A stretch of DNA of 64,000 nucleotides from PCRC01 sp017848435 (GTDB lineage Bacteria > Pseudomonadota > Gammaproteobacteria > Burkholderiales > Burkholderiaceae_C): contig OZ260072.1 in assembly GCA_965284315.1 (NCBI GenBank), forward strand, positions 2,914,001 through 2,978,000, written 5' to 3'. Positions 26,435 through 34,544 of this stretch are shown piece by piece. The stretch's first letter is position 1; each line of letters begins with the position of its first letter. Under the pieces are notes generated by a model. It saw only the letters and a program-made list of their open reading frames with translations. It was not told the DNA's origin and made no database searches. Made by a program: the position numbers and the translations under genes.

Positions 26435-26794
26435 ATGAACTACGTGGATGGCTTTGTACTGCCTGTGCCCACCGACAACCTGGCGGCCTACCGCCGCATG
26501 GCGTCCAAGGCCGGCAAGGTCTGGCGCGAACACGGTGCGCTCGACTACGTTGAAGCCGTGGCCGACGACGTGAAACCGGGCAAATACACCTCGTTCCCGC
26601 AGAGCGTCAAGCTCAAGGCCAACGAAACCGTGGTGTTTGCGTGGATCGTCTACAAGTCTCGCGCGCACCGCGACAAGGTCAACGCCAAGGTCATGCAAGA
26701 CCCGCGCATGCTCGCCATGATGGACCCGAAAAACCACCCGTTCGACGGCAAACGCATGTTCTGGGGTGGCTTCAAGGTCCTGGTGCAGGCCTGA
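26435..26794 (+). CDS. DUF1428 family protein
   Basis: 119 residues, complete match in length and pattern to DUF1428 (MNYVDGFVLPVP, FPQSVKLKANETVVFAWIVYKSRAHRDKVNAKVM, FDGKRMFWGGF), a small ferredoxin-like fold family of unknown function. It sits directly before the sigma-factor gene (12-bp gap). Confidence 0.87.
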   Translation: MNYVDGFVLPVPTDNLAAYRRMASKAGKVWREHGALDYVEAVADDVKPGKYTSFPQSVKLKANETVVFAWIVYKSRAHRDKVNAKVMQDPRMLAMMDPKNHPFDGKRMFWGGFKVLVQA

Positions 26795-26805
26795 TCGGCA
26801 CCGCA

Positions 26806-28089
26806 ATGGCAGATGCCGGCCTGCAGCGCACGGTCGAGGCCGTCTGGCGCATCGAATCGGCCAAGGTCATCGCCAAGCTGGCGCGCATGCTGCGCGACGT
26901 GGGCCTGGCCGAAGAGCTGGCGCAGGACGCGTTTGTCACCGCGCTGGAACAATGGCCTGCCAAAGGCCTCCCCAACAACCCCGGTGCCTGGCTGATGACC
27001 ACCGCCAAACACCGCGCCATTGACCGGCTGCGCCAGCAGCAACTGCACGCCAGCCTGCAGCCCGAGATCAGCCGCGAACTGGACGCGCAGTTGCAGGCCG
27101 CGCAGCTGGACCTGGAGGCCGCGATGGACGACGACATTGGCGACGACCTGCTGCGCCTGGTCTTCACCGCCTGCCACCCGGTGCTGTCCACCGAGGCCCG
27201 CACCGCACTGACGCTGCGCCTGCTCGGCGGCCTGACCACCGACGAGATCGCCCGGGCTTTTCTGGTGCCCGAGCCGACCATCGCGCAGCGCATCGTGCGG
27301 GCCAAACGCACGCTGGCCGAAGCGCAGGTGCCGTTCGAGGCGCCACGTGCCGACGAGCTGGGCGCGCGGCTGGGTTCGGTGCTGGAGGTGATTTACCTGG
27401 TGTTCAACGAAGGCTACTCCGCCACCGCCGGCGACGACTGGATGCGCCCCGCGCTGTGCGACGAGGCGCTGCGCCTGGGCCGCATCCTCGCCGGGCTGGT
27501 GCCGACCGAGCCCGAGGTGTTGGGCCTGGTGGCGCTGATGGAAATCCAGGCCTCGCGCACCGGTGCGCGGGTGGGGCCCAGCGGCGAACCCATCCTGCTG
27601 CTCGACCAGAACCGCGCCCGTTGGGACGCGCTGCTGATCCGCCGCGGGCTGGCGGCGCTGGCACGCGCCGAGGCGCTGGGTGCAGCACAGGGCCATGGGC
27701 CCTACGCACTGCAGGCCGCGATTGCCGCCTGCCACGCCCGGGCACACACCGCCGCCGAGACCGACTGGGCACGCATCGCCGCGCTGTACGATGCGCTGGC
27801 CCAGGTGGTGCCATCACCGGTGGTGGCGCTGAACCGGGCGGTGGCGGTGGCCATGGCGTTTGGCCCGGCAGCGGGCCTGGAACGGGTGGATGCGTTGCTG
27901 GCCGAGCCGGCGCTGAAGCACTACCACCTGCTGCCCAGCGTGCGCGGCGATTTGCTGGCCAAGCTCGGCCGGTTCGGCGAAGCCGCCGCCGAGTTCACCC
28001 GCGCCGCGGCATTGACCCGCAACGCCCGCGAGCAAACCCTGCTGCGCGGGCGGGCCGCCGCCTGCGTCCAGGGCGTGCTGCGCCACTGA
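26806..28089 (+). CDS. ECF42-type RNA polymerase sigma factor with C-terminal TPR-like extension
   Basis: 427 residues, far longer than ordinary ECF sigma factors (~180-200). Sigma region 2 is at about 10-75 (LAEELAQDAFVTALEQWP, WLMTTAKHRAIDRLR) and region 4 at about 120-175 (LTLRLLGGLTTDEIARAFLV). The remaining ~240 residues (DUF6596-type: VYLVFNEGYSATAGDDW-like and helical repeats) form the helical extension required for function in ECF42 factors. No anti-sigma gene is present. The neighbourhood of two DGPF proteins and a TGTCGA-type promoter supports the ECF42 call. Confidence 0.88.
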   Translation: MADAGLQRTVEAVWRIESAKVIAKLARMLRDVGLAEELAQDAFVTALEQWPAKGLPNNPGAWLMTTAKHRAIDRLRQQQLHASLQPEISRELDAQLQAAQLDLEAAMDDDIGDDLLRLVFTACHPVLSTEARTALTLRLLGGLTTDEIARAFLVPEPTIAQRIVRAKRTLAEAQVPFEAPRADELGARLGSVLEVIYLVFNEGYSATAGDDWMRPALCDEALRLGRILAGLVPTEPEVLGLVALMEIQASRTGARVGPSGEPILLLDQNRARWDALLIRRGLAALARAEALGAAQGHGPYALQAAIAACHARAHTAAETDWARIAALYDALAQVVPSPVVALNRAVAVAMAFGPAAGLERVDALLAEPALKHYHLLPSVRGDLLAKLGRFGEAAAEFTRAAALTRNAREQTLLRGRAAACVQGVLRH

Positions 28090-28093
28090 ATGT

Positions 28094-29137
28094 TCAGCCC
28101 TTGGCGGCGCCTCGGGCCTGCACCGCTTCGGCCAAACCCCGCACCGACAACGGCGCGCACCCCTCGGCCTTGTTGCTGACGGTCACGAAGGCGTTGTGGC
28201 CGGCTGCGGTGGTGGCAGACACCACCTTGGTCAGCGCTTCGCGGGTGGCGAGGTCGATGTCCACCAGCTGGTCGTAGGGGCTGTAGATCTGCCGCGCTTC
28301 CTCGTAGCCGTAGGCACCGTGCAGCGGGTTCAGGTTCCAGCGGCAGACCATGGGGCCCGGCCACAGCGCGCGCAGCATGGGCAGTTGCTCGGCCATCAGC
28401 GGCATCTTGGCGTGCAGGCCCAGGCAGTAGGTGGCGCCGGCGCTGCGCAGCACGGCGGCCAATTCAGGGCCGAGGAACTCCCGGTCGCGCACCTCGACCG
28501 CCACCACACCGTCGGGCGCGGTGGGCTGCAGCGGCGGCAAGGCCTGCAGCAGGGTGTGCAACCGCTGCAACACGTCGGGCAGCTGGCCCAGCAGTTCGCC
28601 GGGCAGCGGGCTGAGCTGGAACACCAGCGCGCCCAGCTTGTGGCCCAGCCCGTCGAGCGCGGGCTGTACAAATTCCTGCACCGCCATTTGTGGGTTCAGA
28701 AACAGCGGGTTGGTTTGCAGGCCACGGCCGTCTTCGTTGCGGACCAGCGCGTCGCAAACGGCACTGGGCGCTTTCACCACAAAACGGAAGTCGTCGGGCA
28801 CCTGCGCGGCGTAACGGGCGTACTGGCTGGCGGTGAGCGGGCGGTAAAAAGAACGGTCAATGCTGACGGCGCGGAACAGCGGGTGCTGCGCGTAGGCGGC
28901 CAGGCCGTGTTTGGAGAGGGTGGCGTCGGCGTACTCACCGTCCCACACCAGGCCGGCCCAACCGGGGTAGGTCCAGGACGACGTGCCGAGCCGCAGCCGC
29001 GCCGGCAATTGGCCGGCGAGGGCCAGCAGCGCCGGGTCGGGCGGCTGGGGCTGCACCTGCGTTGGGGTGGATTTTCTGGCGGGCGGCGGTGGTGGCGCTG
29101 GCGGGTCGCCGCTGCCACCAAACAGGTCGTCCTGCAT
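28094..29137 (-). CDS. DUF72 (YecE-like) family protein
   Basis: 347 residues. DUF72 TIM-barrel-like domain from about residue 45: LRLGTSSWTYPGWAGLVWDGEY, FRAVSIDRSFYRPLT, FRFVVKAPSAVCD and GALVFQLSPLP are the conserved blocks. An N-terminal Pro-rich low-complexity stretch (PPAPPPPPARKST) is extra. Function unproven. Convergent with the sigma factor gene (4 bp between stop codons). Confidence 0.82.
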   Translation of the reverse strand: MQDDLFGGSGDPPAPPPPPARKSTPTQVQPQPPDPALLALAGQLPARLRLGTSSWTYPGWAGLVWDGEYADATLSKHGLAAYAQHPLFRAVSIDRSFYRPLTASQYARYAAQVPDDFRFVVKAPSAVCDALVRNEDGRGLQTNPLFLNPQMAVQEFVQPALDGLGHKLGALVFQLSPLPGELLGQLPDVLQRLHTLLQALPPLQPTAPDGVVAVEVRDREFLGPELAAVLRSAGATYCLGLHAKMPLMAEQLPMLRALWPGPMVCRWNLNPLHGAYGYEEARQIYSPYDQLVDIDLATREALTKVVSATTAAGHNAFVTVSNKAEGCAPLSVRGLAEAVQARGAAKG

Positions 29138-29146
29138 CGGCCTGCT

Positions 29147-29518
29147 TCAGCCAGCTTGCAGGGCGGCGGCAACGGCTTCGTAGGGCGCGCGTTCGGCGGC
29201 AGGCATGCGCGCCGCCGGGGCTTGGTGGCCAGCGGCCAGGCCTTCGGCCACGGAGGTGATGAGGCGCAGGGAGTCGGCCTCTTTGGGCAGCACCGGGCCG
29301 GCAAACAGCACCTGCGCGCCTTGGGCGATCAGCAGCGTGGGGAAGGTTTCCACATCCACGTCACCCGCCAGATCGGCCTCGTCTTCGATGTCGACCCAGC
29401 GGAAGTGGTGGCCGGGCAGGGCGGCGGTCAGCGCGTCGAAGATGGCTTCGTAGTCGCGGCAGGTGCCGCACCAGTTGGCGCACAGGCAGGCGATGGTGAG
29501 AGAGGGCGTTGCATTCAC
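29147..29518 (-). CDS. Thioredoxin family protein
   Basis: 123 residues from the GTG at 29518 (other in-frame starts exist upstream but would run into the divergent gene). Thioredoxin fold with active site WCGTC (CANWCGTCRDYEAIF) and cis-Pro in VETFPTLLI. The C-terminal ~40 residues are not conserved in thioredoxin. Likely a cytoplasmic disulphide reductase. Start is uncertain. Confidence 0.8.
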   Translation of the reverse strand: MNATPSLTIACLCANWCGTCRDYEAIFDALTAALPGHHFRWVDIEDEADLAGDVDVETFPTLLIAQGAQVLFAGPVLPKEADSLRLITSVAEGLAAGHQAPAARMPAAERAPYEAVAAALQAG

Positions 29519-29561
29519 AGTGACTTCAAGTCTAGCCGACAAGAACTGCCAGAATGGTGGC

Positions 29562-30206
29562 ATGTACTTGCCGCGCCAGTTCGACCATTCTGACGACGCA
29601 CCCCGCGTCAACGCCCTGCTGCGCGCCCACCCCTTCGCCAGCCTGATTTCGGTGGACGACGCCGGCCTGCCGTTCGTTACCCACCTGCCGCTGCACCTGC
29701 GCGATGCCGCCTCGGACAACGTCACACGGGTGCTGCTGGGCCACGTGGCGCGGGGCAACCCGCACTGGCGCTACCTGCAGGCGCGGCCCCAGGCGGTGGT
29801 GACCTTTCTCGGCCCACACGCCTACATGTCGCCCAAGGTCTACCCCGACCTGGTGCGGGTGCCGACCTGGAACTACCTGGCCGTGCACTGCGAGGTACAG
29901 GCCACGCTGGTGGACGACCCCGCTGCCAAAGACGCGCTGCTGAAACACCTGATTGGCGACCACGAGCCGCCGTACGCCGAGCAATGGCGCGGGCTGGACG
30001 ACACCTATGCCCAGCGCATGCTGAGTGCCATCGTCGCCTTCGAGTTGCGGGTGACCGCGCTGCAGTGCAAGCTCAAGCTCAACCAGCACCGGCCCGAGTC
30101 CCACGCCGCGATGCGCGCCGCCTACGCCGCCGGCAGCGACGACGAACAGGCGCTGGGCCGCTGGATGGACCAGCTCGGCCTGAACCCCGAAGAACCCAAC
30201 GACTGA
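29562..30206 (+). CDS. PaiB-type FMN-binding protein (putative negative transcriptional regulator)
   Basis: 214 residues, a complete PaiB/FMN_bind_2 protein: MYLPRQFDHSD at the start, FASLISVDDAGLPFVTHLPL, FLGPHAYMSPKVY..VPTWNY (flavin-binding region) and KLKLNQHRPE near the end. PaiB represses sporulation and protease genes in Bacillus, but many homologues are simple flavin-binding proteins. Divergent from the thioredoxin gene. Confidence 0.88.
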   Translation: MYLPRQFDHSDDAPRVNALLRAHPFASLISVDDAGLPFVTHLPLHLRDAASDNVTRVLLGHVARGNPHWRYLQARPQAVVTFLGPHAYMSPKVYPDLVRVPTWNYLAVHCEVQATLVDDPAAKDALLKHLIGDHEPPYAEQWRGLDDTYAQRMLSAIVAFELRVTALQCKLKLNQHRPESHAAMRAAYAAGSDDEQALGRWMDQLGLNPEEPND

Positions 30207-30220
30207 GAAAGCACCCCCAC

Positions 30221-30457
30221 ATGCGCATGGTTGTCAGCGTGATCGGCCTCTTGCTGGTGGTGGCCGCCATCGGCCTGCTGGCCAAAAAACAGCTGTCGTC
30301 GCTCGGCCAGGTGCCGAGCGAGGCCGCCGGCGGCACGGTGCTGCCCGCCAGCCCGCCCGGGACCACCCCCGCCCAGCGCAGCCAGCAAATGCAGCAGCAG
30401 ATGAAGCAGGCCATCGAACAAGCCCAGCAGCCCCGGCCGCTGCGCGACGACCCATGA
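30221..30457 (+). CDS. Small membrane-anchored protein of unknown function
   Basis: 78 residues: transmembrane segment at about 3-20 (MVVSVIGLLLVVAAIGLLA), then a Pro-rich linker and a Gln-rich helix (QRSQQMQQQMKQAIEQAQQ). Starts 14 bp after the PaiB gene. No family recognised; membrane-tethered, most of it probably periplasmic. Confidence 0.6.
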   Translation: MRMVVSVIGLLLVVAAIGLLAKKQLSSLGQVPSEAAGGTVLPASPPGTTPAQRSQQMQQQMKQAIEQAQQPRPLRDDP

Positions 30458-30505
30458 GCGGCGCTGGAATGGCCCCCCAGCGGCCCCGGCAGCACCGCCA
30501 CGGTA

Positions 30506-30571
30506 TTTTTTCAATCAAATCAGCCACAAGCCTCAGTGCTGGCTTGCGAAGCAGCTATTGAAACCATAGCG
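30506..30571 (+). repeat. Dispersed ~65-bp repeat, copy C
   Basis: TTTTCAATCAAATCAGCCA...AAGCCTCAGTG...AGCAGCTATTGAAACC...ATAGCG. Same order of blocks as copies A, D and E. It occupies the whole leader just before the tadA start, so it may supply or modulate the promoter. Confidence 0.7.
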
Positions 30572-30572
30572 A

Positions 30573-31964
30573 ATGGACGACACTTTTTTCATGCAGCAGG
30601 CGCTGGCCCAGGCCCGCGCCGCGGCCGAGGCGGGCGAGGTGCCGGTGGGCGCGGTGGTGGTGCATGGCGGCGAGGTCATTGCCACCGGCCGCAACGCCCC
30701 GGTGGCCGGGCACGACCCGACCGCCCACGCCGAAATCGTGGCGCTGCGGGCCGCCGCCGCCCGGCTCGGCAACTACCGGCTGGCCGACTGCACGCTCTAC
30801 GTCACCCTGGAGCCCTGCGCCATGTGCGCCGGTGCGATGCTGCACGCGCGGCTGAAGCGGGTGGTGTTTGGTGCGGCCGACGCCAAGACCGGCGCCGCCG
30901 GCTCGGTGGTGAACCTGTTTGAGCAACCGCTGCTCAACCACCAGACCCAATGGGCCGGTGGTGTGCTGGCCGAACCGGCTGGCGCGCTGCTGCAAAGCTT
31001 TTTCCGCCAGCGCCGCCAGCACCATTCCGAGGCCCACCGCATGAACCACCCCCTGCGCGACGACGCCCTGCGCACACCCGACAGCGCTTTTGCCAACCTG
31101 CCCGGCTACCCCTGGGCGCCACACTACCTGAGCGACTTGCCCGCACTCGCCGGCCTGCGCCTGCATTACTTGGACGAAGGCGCCCATGACGCTGACCTGA
31201 CCTACCTCTGCCTGCACGGCAACCCGGCCTGGAGCTACCTGTACCGCAAGATGCTGCCGACCTTTCTTGCGGCAGGCCACCGTGTGGTGGCGCCCGACCT
31301 GATCGGCTTTGGCAAAAGCGACAAGCCCAAAAAAGAGTCGGCCCACAGCTTCACCTGGCACCGGCAGGTGCTGCTGGAGCTGGTTGAGCGGCTGGACCTG
31401 CAGCGCGTGGTGCTGGTGGTGCAGGACTGGGGCGGCCTGCTGGGCCTGACCCTGCCCATGGCCGCGCCCGAGCGCTACCGTGGCCTGCTGGTGATGAACA
31501 CCGTGCTCGCCACCGGCGACGTACCGCTGTCGGCCGGTTTTCTGGCCTGGCGCGAGATGTGCGCCAAGAACCCGGAATTTGACGTGGCCCGGCTGTTTGC
31601 ACGCGGCAACCCGCAGATGGCCGCCGCCGAATGCGCCGCCTACATGGCGCCATTCCCCGACAAAGGCCACCGCGCCGCGCTGCGTGCCTTCCCGGCCCTG
31701 GTGCCCGAATTCCCCGAATCCGATGGTGCCGCCATCTCCCGCGAAGCGCGCCACTTCTGGCAAACCCAGTGGCAAGGCCAGACGCTGATGGCCATTGGCG
31801 CGCAAGACCCGGTGCTCGGCCCACCGGTGATGCGCGGCCTGCAGCAGACGATTGGCAGCTACGCCGCCAGCGGGCAGGCACCAATGGTCATTGAACAGGG
31901 CGGCCACTTCGTGCAGGAGCATGGCCTGCCCATCGCCGAGGCGGCGGTGAAATTCTTCCAATGA
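30573..31964 (+). CDS. tadA: Fusion of tRNA adenosine deaminase TadA with a haloalkane dehalogenase-type hydrolase
   Basis: 463 residues in one uninterrupted frame. Residues 1-~150 are TadA, which makes inosine at tRNA-Arg wobble: zinc/catalytic H52-A-E54 (TAHAEIVAL) and C82/C85 (PCAMCAGA). Residues from Met157 on are an alpha/beta hydrolase most like DhlA/DhmA haloalkane dehalogenases: HGNPAWSYLYR, nucleophile Asp285 in VVQDWGGLLGL and the catalytic His in EQGGHFVQEHG. The hydrolase could also be started separately from the ATG at 31041. The two activities have no obvious metabolic link. The fusion is seen directly; a sequencing error removing a stop cannot be excluded. Confidence 0.87.
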   Translation: MDDTFFMQQALAQARAAAEAGEVPVGAVVVHGGEVIATGRNAPVAGHDPTAHAEIVALRAAAARLGNYRLADCTLYVTLEPCAMCAGAMLHARLKRVVFGAADAKTGAAGSVVNLFEQPLLNHQTQWAGGVLAEPAGALLQSFFRQRRQHHSEAHRMNHPLRDDALRTPDSAFANLPGYPWAPHYLSDLPALAGLRLHYLDEGAHDADLTYLCLHGNPAWSYLYRKMLPTFLAAGHRVVAPDLIGFGKSDKPKKESAHSFTWHRQVLLELVERLDLQRVVLVVQDWGGLLGLTLPMAAPERYRGLLVMNTVLATGDVPLSAGFLAWREMCAKNPEFDVARLFARGNPQMAAAECAAYMAPFPDKGHRAALRAFPALVPEFPESDGAAISREARHFWQTQWQGQTLMAIGAQDPVLGPPVMRGLQQTIGSYAASGQAPMVIEQGGHFVQEHGLPIAEAAVKFFQ

Positions 31965-31993
31965 CATACTCCCAGCCCCTCTGAGTCACATCT

Positions 31994-32983
31994 ATGAGCC
32001 ACATCTACATTTACTCCCCGTCCAGCGCGGTGCGCGACAAGGCGGCTTTCAAACGCGGGCTGGCCCGGCTCAAGGCTTTGGGCCACGAGGTCGAGGTCGA
32101 CGAAGCGGCGCTGGCCAGCCACCTGCGTTTCGCCGGTGACGACGCCACCCGGCTCGCCGCCATCCACCGCGCCGCCGCCAGCGGTGCCGACGTGGCACTC
32201 ATCAGCCGTGGCGGCTACGGCCTCACCCGCATCCTGCCCGGCATCCACTACAAGGCGGTGGCCAAAGCCATTGCCAAGGGCACGCGTTTTGTGGGCCTGA
32301 GCGACTTCACCGCGTTCCAGAACGCGGTGCTGGCCAAAACCGGCGCGGTGAGCTGGGCTGGCCCGGCGCTGGGGGAGGACTTTGGCGCCGAAGCTGGCCC
32401 CGACGACATCATGGAAGCCTGTTTTGACGACCTGGCCTGCGGGCAGGGCGAGGGCACCGGCTGGCAACTGCCCAAGGCCGACGCCGAGCGGCTGGCCAGC
32501 GCGCCGGCCCGCAGCCGGCCCGGCGGGGTGTTCAGCATCAAGGACGCCACGCTCTGGGGCGGCAACCTGTCGGTGCTGGCCAGCCTGGTCGGCACACCCT
32601 ATTTGCCAGAGGTGAAGGGCGGCATCCTGTTCCTGGAAGACGTGCACGAGCACCCGTACCGGATCGAGCGCCTGCTGACCCAGTTGCTGCACGCCGGCGT
32701 GCTCGCCAGGCAAAAAGCCATCGTTTTTGGCCAGTTCACCAATTACAAGCTGGTGCCCCACGACAAGGGTTTCAAACTCGCCACCGTGGCGGACTGGCTG
32801 CGCACCCAGGTCAAGGCACCGGTGCTGGGCGGCCTGCCGTTTGGGCACGTCGCCACCAAGGTGCTGCTGCCAGTGGGCGCGCCAGTGACCTTGGCGGTGG
32901 AGGGGCGGGACGCCTTTGTGCTCTGGGGCCACCAGCACCACGACCACCACCATGACCACGGGCACGGCCATCACCACCCCTGA
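31994..32983 (+). CDS. ldcA: LD-carboxypeptidase (peptidase S66, LdcA-like) with His-rich C-terminus
   Basis: 329 residues. Serine peptidase that removes the terminal D-Ala from murein tetrapeptides during peptidoglycan recycling. Motifs: IYSPSSAVRD at the N-terminus, ISRGGYGLTRIL, the nucleophile Ser in VGLSDFTAFQNAVL, catalytic Glu in LFLEDVHEHPYR and His in GLPFGHVATKVLLPVG. No signal peptide, as expected for a cytoplasmic enzyme. Unusual feature: the last ~17 residues are a His/Asp tail (HQHHDHHHDHGHGHHHP) not needed by the family. Confidence 0.88.
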   Translation: MSHIYIYSPSSAVRDKAAFKRGLARLKALGHEVEVDEAALASHLRFAGDDATRLAAIHRAAASGADVALISRGGYGLTRILPGIHYKAVAKAIAKGTRFVGLSDFTAFQNAVLAKTGAVSWAGPALGEDFGAEAGPDDIMEACFDDLACGQGEGTGWQLPKADAERLASAPARSRPGGVFSIKDATLWGGNLSVLASLVGTPYLPEVKGGILFLEDVHEHPYRIERLLTQLLHAGVLARQKAIVFGQFTNYKLVPHDKGFKLATVADWLRTQVKAPVLGGLPFGHVATKVLLPVGAPVTLAVEGRDAFVLWGHQHHDHHHDHGHGHHHP

Positions 32984-32984
32984 A

Positions 32985-33003
32985 AACCTGCTTCAAGCAG
33001 GTT
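32985..33003. other. Short hairpin after ldcA
   Basis: AACCTGC-TTCAA-GCAGGTT inverted repeat directly behind the stop codon. No T-run follows, so termination is doubtful. Confidence 0.4.
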
Positions 33004-33034
33004 CTCAAGAGTGGTAACCGTGTAACAGACTTAA

Positions 33035-33054
33035 GATTTAAATTGTTTTAAATC
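33035..33054. promoter_or_regulatory. AT-rich palindrome upstream of the aldehyde dehydrogenase gene
   Basis: GATTTAAA-TTGT-TTTAAATC, perfect 8-bp arms, in a strikingly AT-rich 80-bp stretch ending at the ALDH start (33105). Good candidate operator; the regulator is unknown and not encoded next to it. Confidence 0.5.
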
Positions 33055-33104
33055 ATAGAGTTAAAAAATACTTTAAAAGTAGAAACCCAAGTAACGGAGA
33101 CCCC

Positions 33105-34532
33105 ATGCAGCACTACCCCTCGCACTACATCAACGGCCAGTGGGTCAAAGCCACCTCGGCCCAAACCCTGCCGGTGCACGACGCCAGCACCGAGGCCATC
33201 ATGGCCACCGTGCCCGAAGGCACGGCCGCCGAAGCCGAGGCCGCGGTGCTGGCCGCCCGTGCCGCACAAGGCCCGTGGGCCGCGCTGCCGGTGGAAACCC
33301 GCGCCGCCTACATCGACAAGATCGTCGAAGGCCTGAAGGCCCGCACCGACGAACTGGCCACGGCCATCGCCCGCGAGGTGGGCATGCCTTTGAAAATGGC
33401 CAAGATGATCCAGGTCGGCGCGCCGGTATGGAACTGGGGCAACTTTGCCAAGGTGCTGCGCGGCTTCGTGTGGGAAGAAAAAGTCGGCAATTCGCTGGTG
33501 CTGCGCGAGCCCATCGGCGTGGTGGGCTGCATCACGCCGTGGAATTTCCCGCTGAACCAGATCACCCTGAAGGTGGCGCCGGCGCTGGCCGCTGGCTGCA
33601 CTGTGGTGCTGAAACCGAGCGAAATCGCGCCGGTGAACGCGATGATCCTGACCGAGATCATCCACGCCGCTGGCCTGCCGCCGGGCGTGTTCAACTTGGT
33701 CAACGGCCTCGGCCCGGTGGTCGGCGAGGTGCTGGCCACCCACCCCGAGGTGGACATGGTCAGCTTCACCGGCTCCACCCGCGCCGGCAAACGTGTGGGC
33801 GAACTGGCCAGCCAGACGGTGAAACGCGTGGCGCTGGAGCTGGGTGGCAAGTCCGCCAGCGTGGTGCTGCCCGACGCCGACCTGGAAGCCGCCGTCAAAG
33901 GCACGCTCAGCGCCTGTTTGCTCAACAGCGGCCAGGCCTGCATCGCCCACACCCGCATGCTGGTGCCCGAAAACCGGCTGGACGAGGTGAAGGCGCTGGT
34001 GAAAACGGCAGTCGCCAAGTTCACCGTGGGCCCCAGCCTGGAAGAGGGCAGCAAGCTCGGCCCGCTGGTCAGCGCTGCCCAGCGCGACCGGGTGCTGGCC
34101 TTCATCCGCCAGGGCGTGGCCGAAGGCGGTGAACTGGTCGCCGGTGGTGCCGACCTGCCGGTGCCGGCCCAGGGCTACTTCGTGCAGCCCACGGTGTTGG
34201 TGGTCAAACCGACCGACACGCTGGCCAAAGAAGAAATCTTCGGCCCGGTGCTGGTGATCCTGACCTACAAGGACGAAGAAGAGGCCGTGGCGCTGGCCAA
34301 CGACACCATCTACGGCCTGGGCGGCGGCGTCTGGAGCACCGACGAAGCGCACGCCATTGCCGTGGCGCGCCGCATCAAGACCGGCCAGGTGGACATCAAC
34401 GGCGGCCCGTTCAACGCCCGCGCACCGTTTGGCGGCTACAAGCAGTCGGGCAACGGGCGCGAGAACGGCAAGTACGGTTTCGAGGAATTCCTCGAATTCA
34501 AGTCGCTGCAGCTCAAGCCGGCCGCGGCCTGA
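33105..34532 (+). CDS. NAD(P)-dependent aldehyde dehydrogenase
   Basis: 475 residues, normal ALDH length. Motifs: ITPWNFPLNQITLKVAPALAAG (cofactor site), VLKPSE, FTGSTRAGKRV, catalytic base Glu245 in LELGGKS and nucleophile Cys279 in NSGQACIA, then EEIFGPVLVI. Oxidises an aldehyde to the acid; substrate not predictable. Preceded by GGAG and the AT-rich palindrome at 33035. The esterase gene follows after 12 bp. Confidence 0.92.
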   Translation: MQHYPSHYINGQWVKATSAQTLPVHDASTEAIMATVPEGTAAEAEAAVLAARAAQGPWAALPVETRAAYIDKIVEGLKARTDELATAIAREVGMPLKMAKMIQVGAPVWNWGNFAKVLRGFVWEEKVGNSLVLREPIGVVGCITPWNFPLNQITLKVAPALAAGCTVVLKPSEIAPVNAMILTEIIHAAGLPPGVFNLVNGLGPVVGEVLATHPEVDMVSFTGSTRAGKRVGELASQTVKRVALELGGKSASVVLPDADLEAAVKGTLSACLLNSGQACIAHTRMLVPENRLDEVKALVKTAVAKFTVGPSLEEGSKLGPLVSAAQRDRVLAFIRQGVAEGGELVAGGADLPVPAQGYFVQPTVLVVKPTDTLAKEEIFGPVLVILTYKDEEEAVALANDTIYGLGGGVWSTDEAHAIAVARRIKTGQVDINGGPFNARAPFGGYKQSGNGRENGKYGFEEFLEFKSLQLKPAAA

Positions 34533-34544
34533 CGAGGAACCGCC

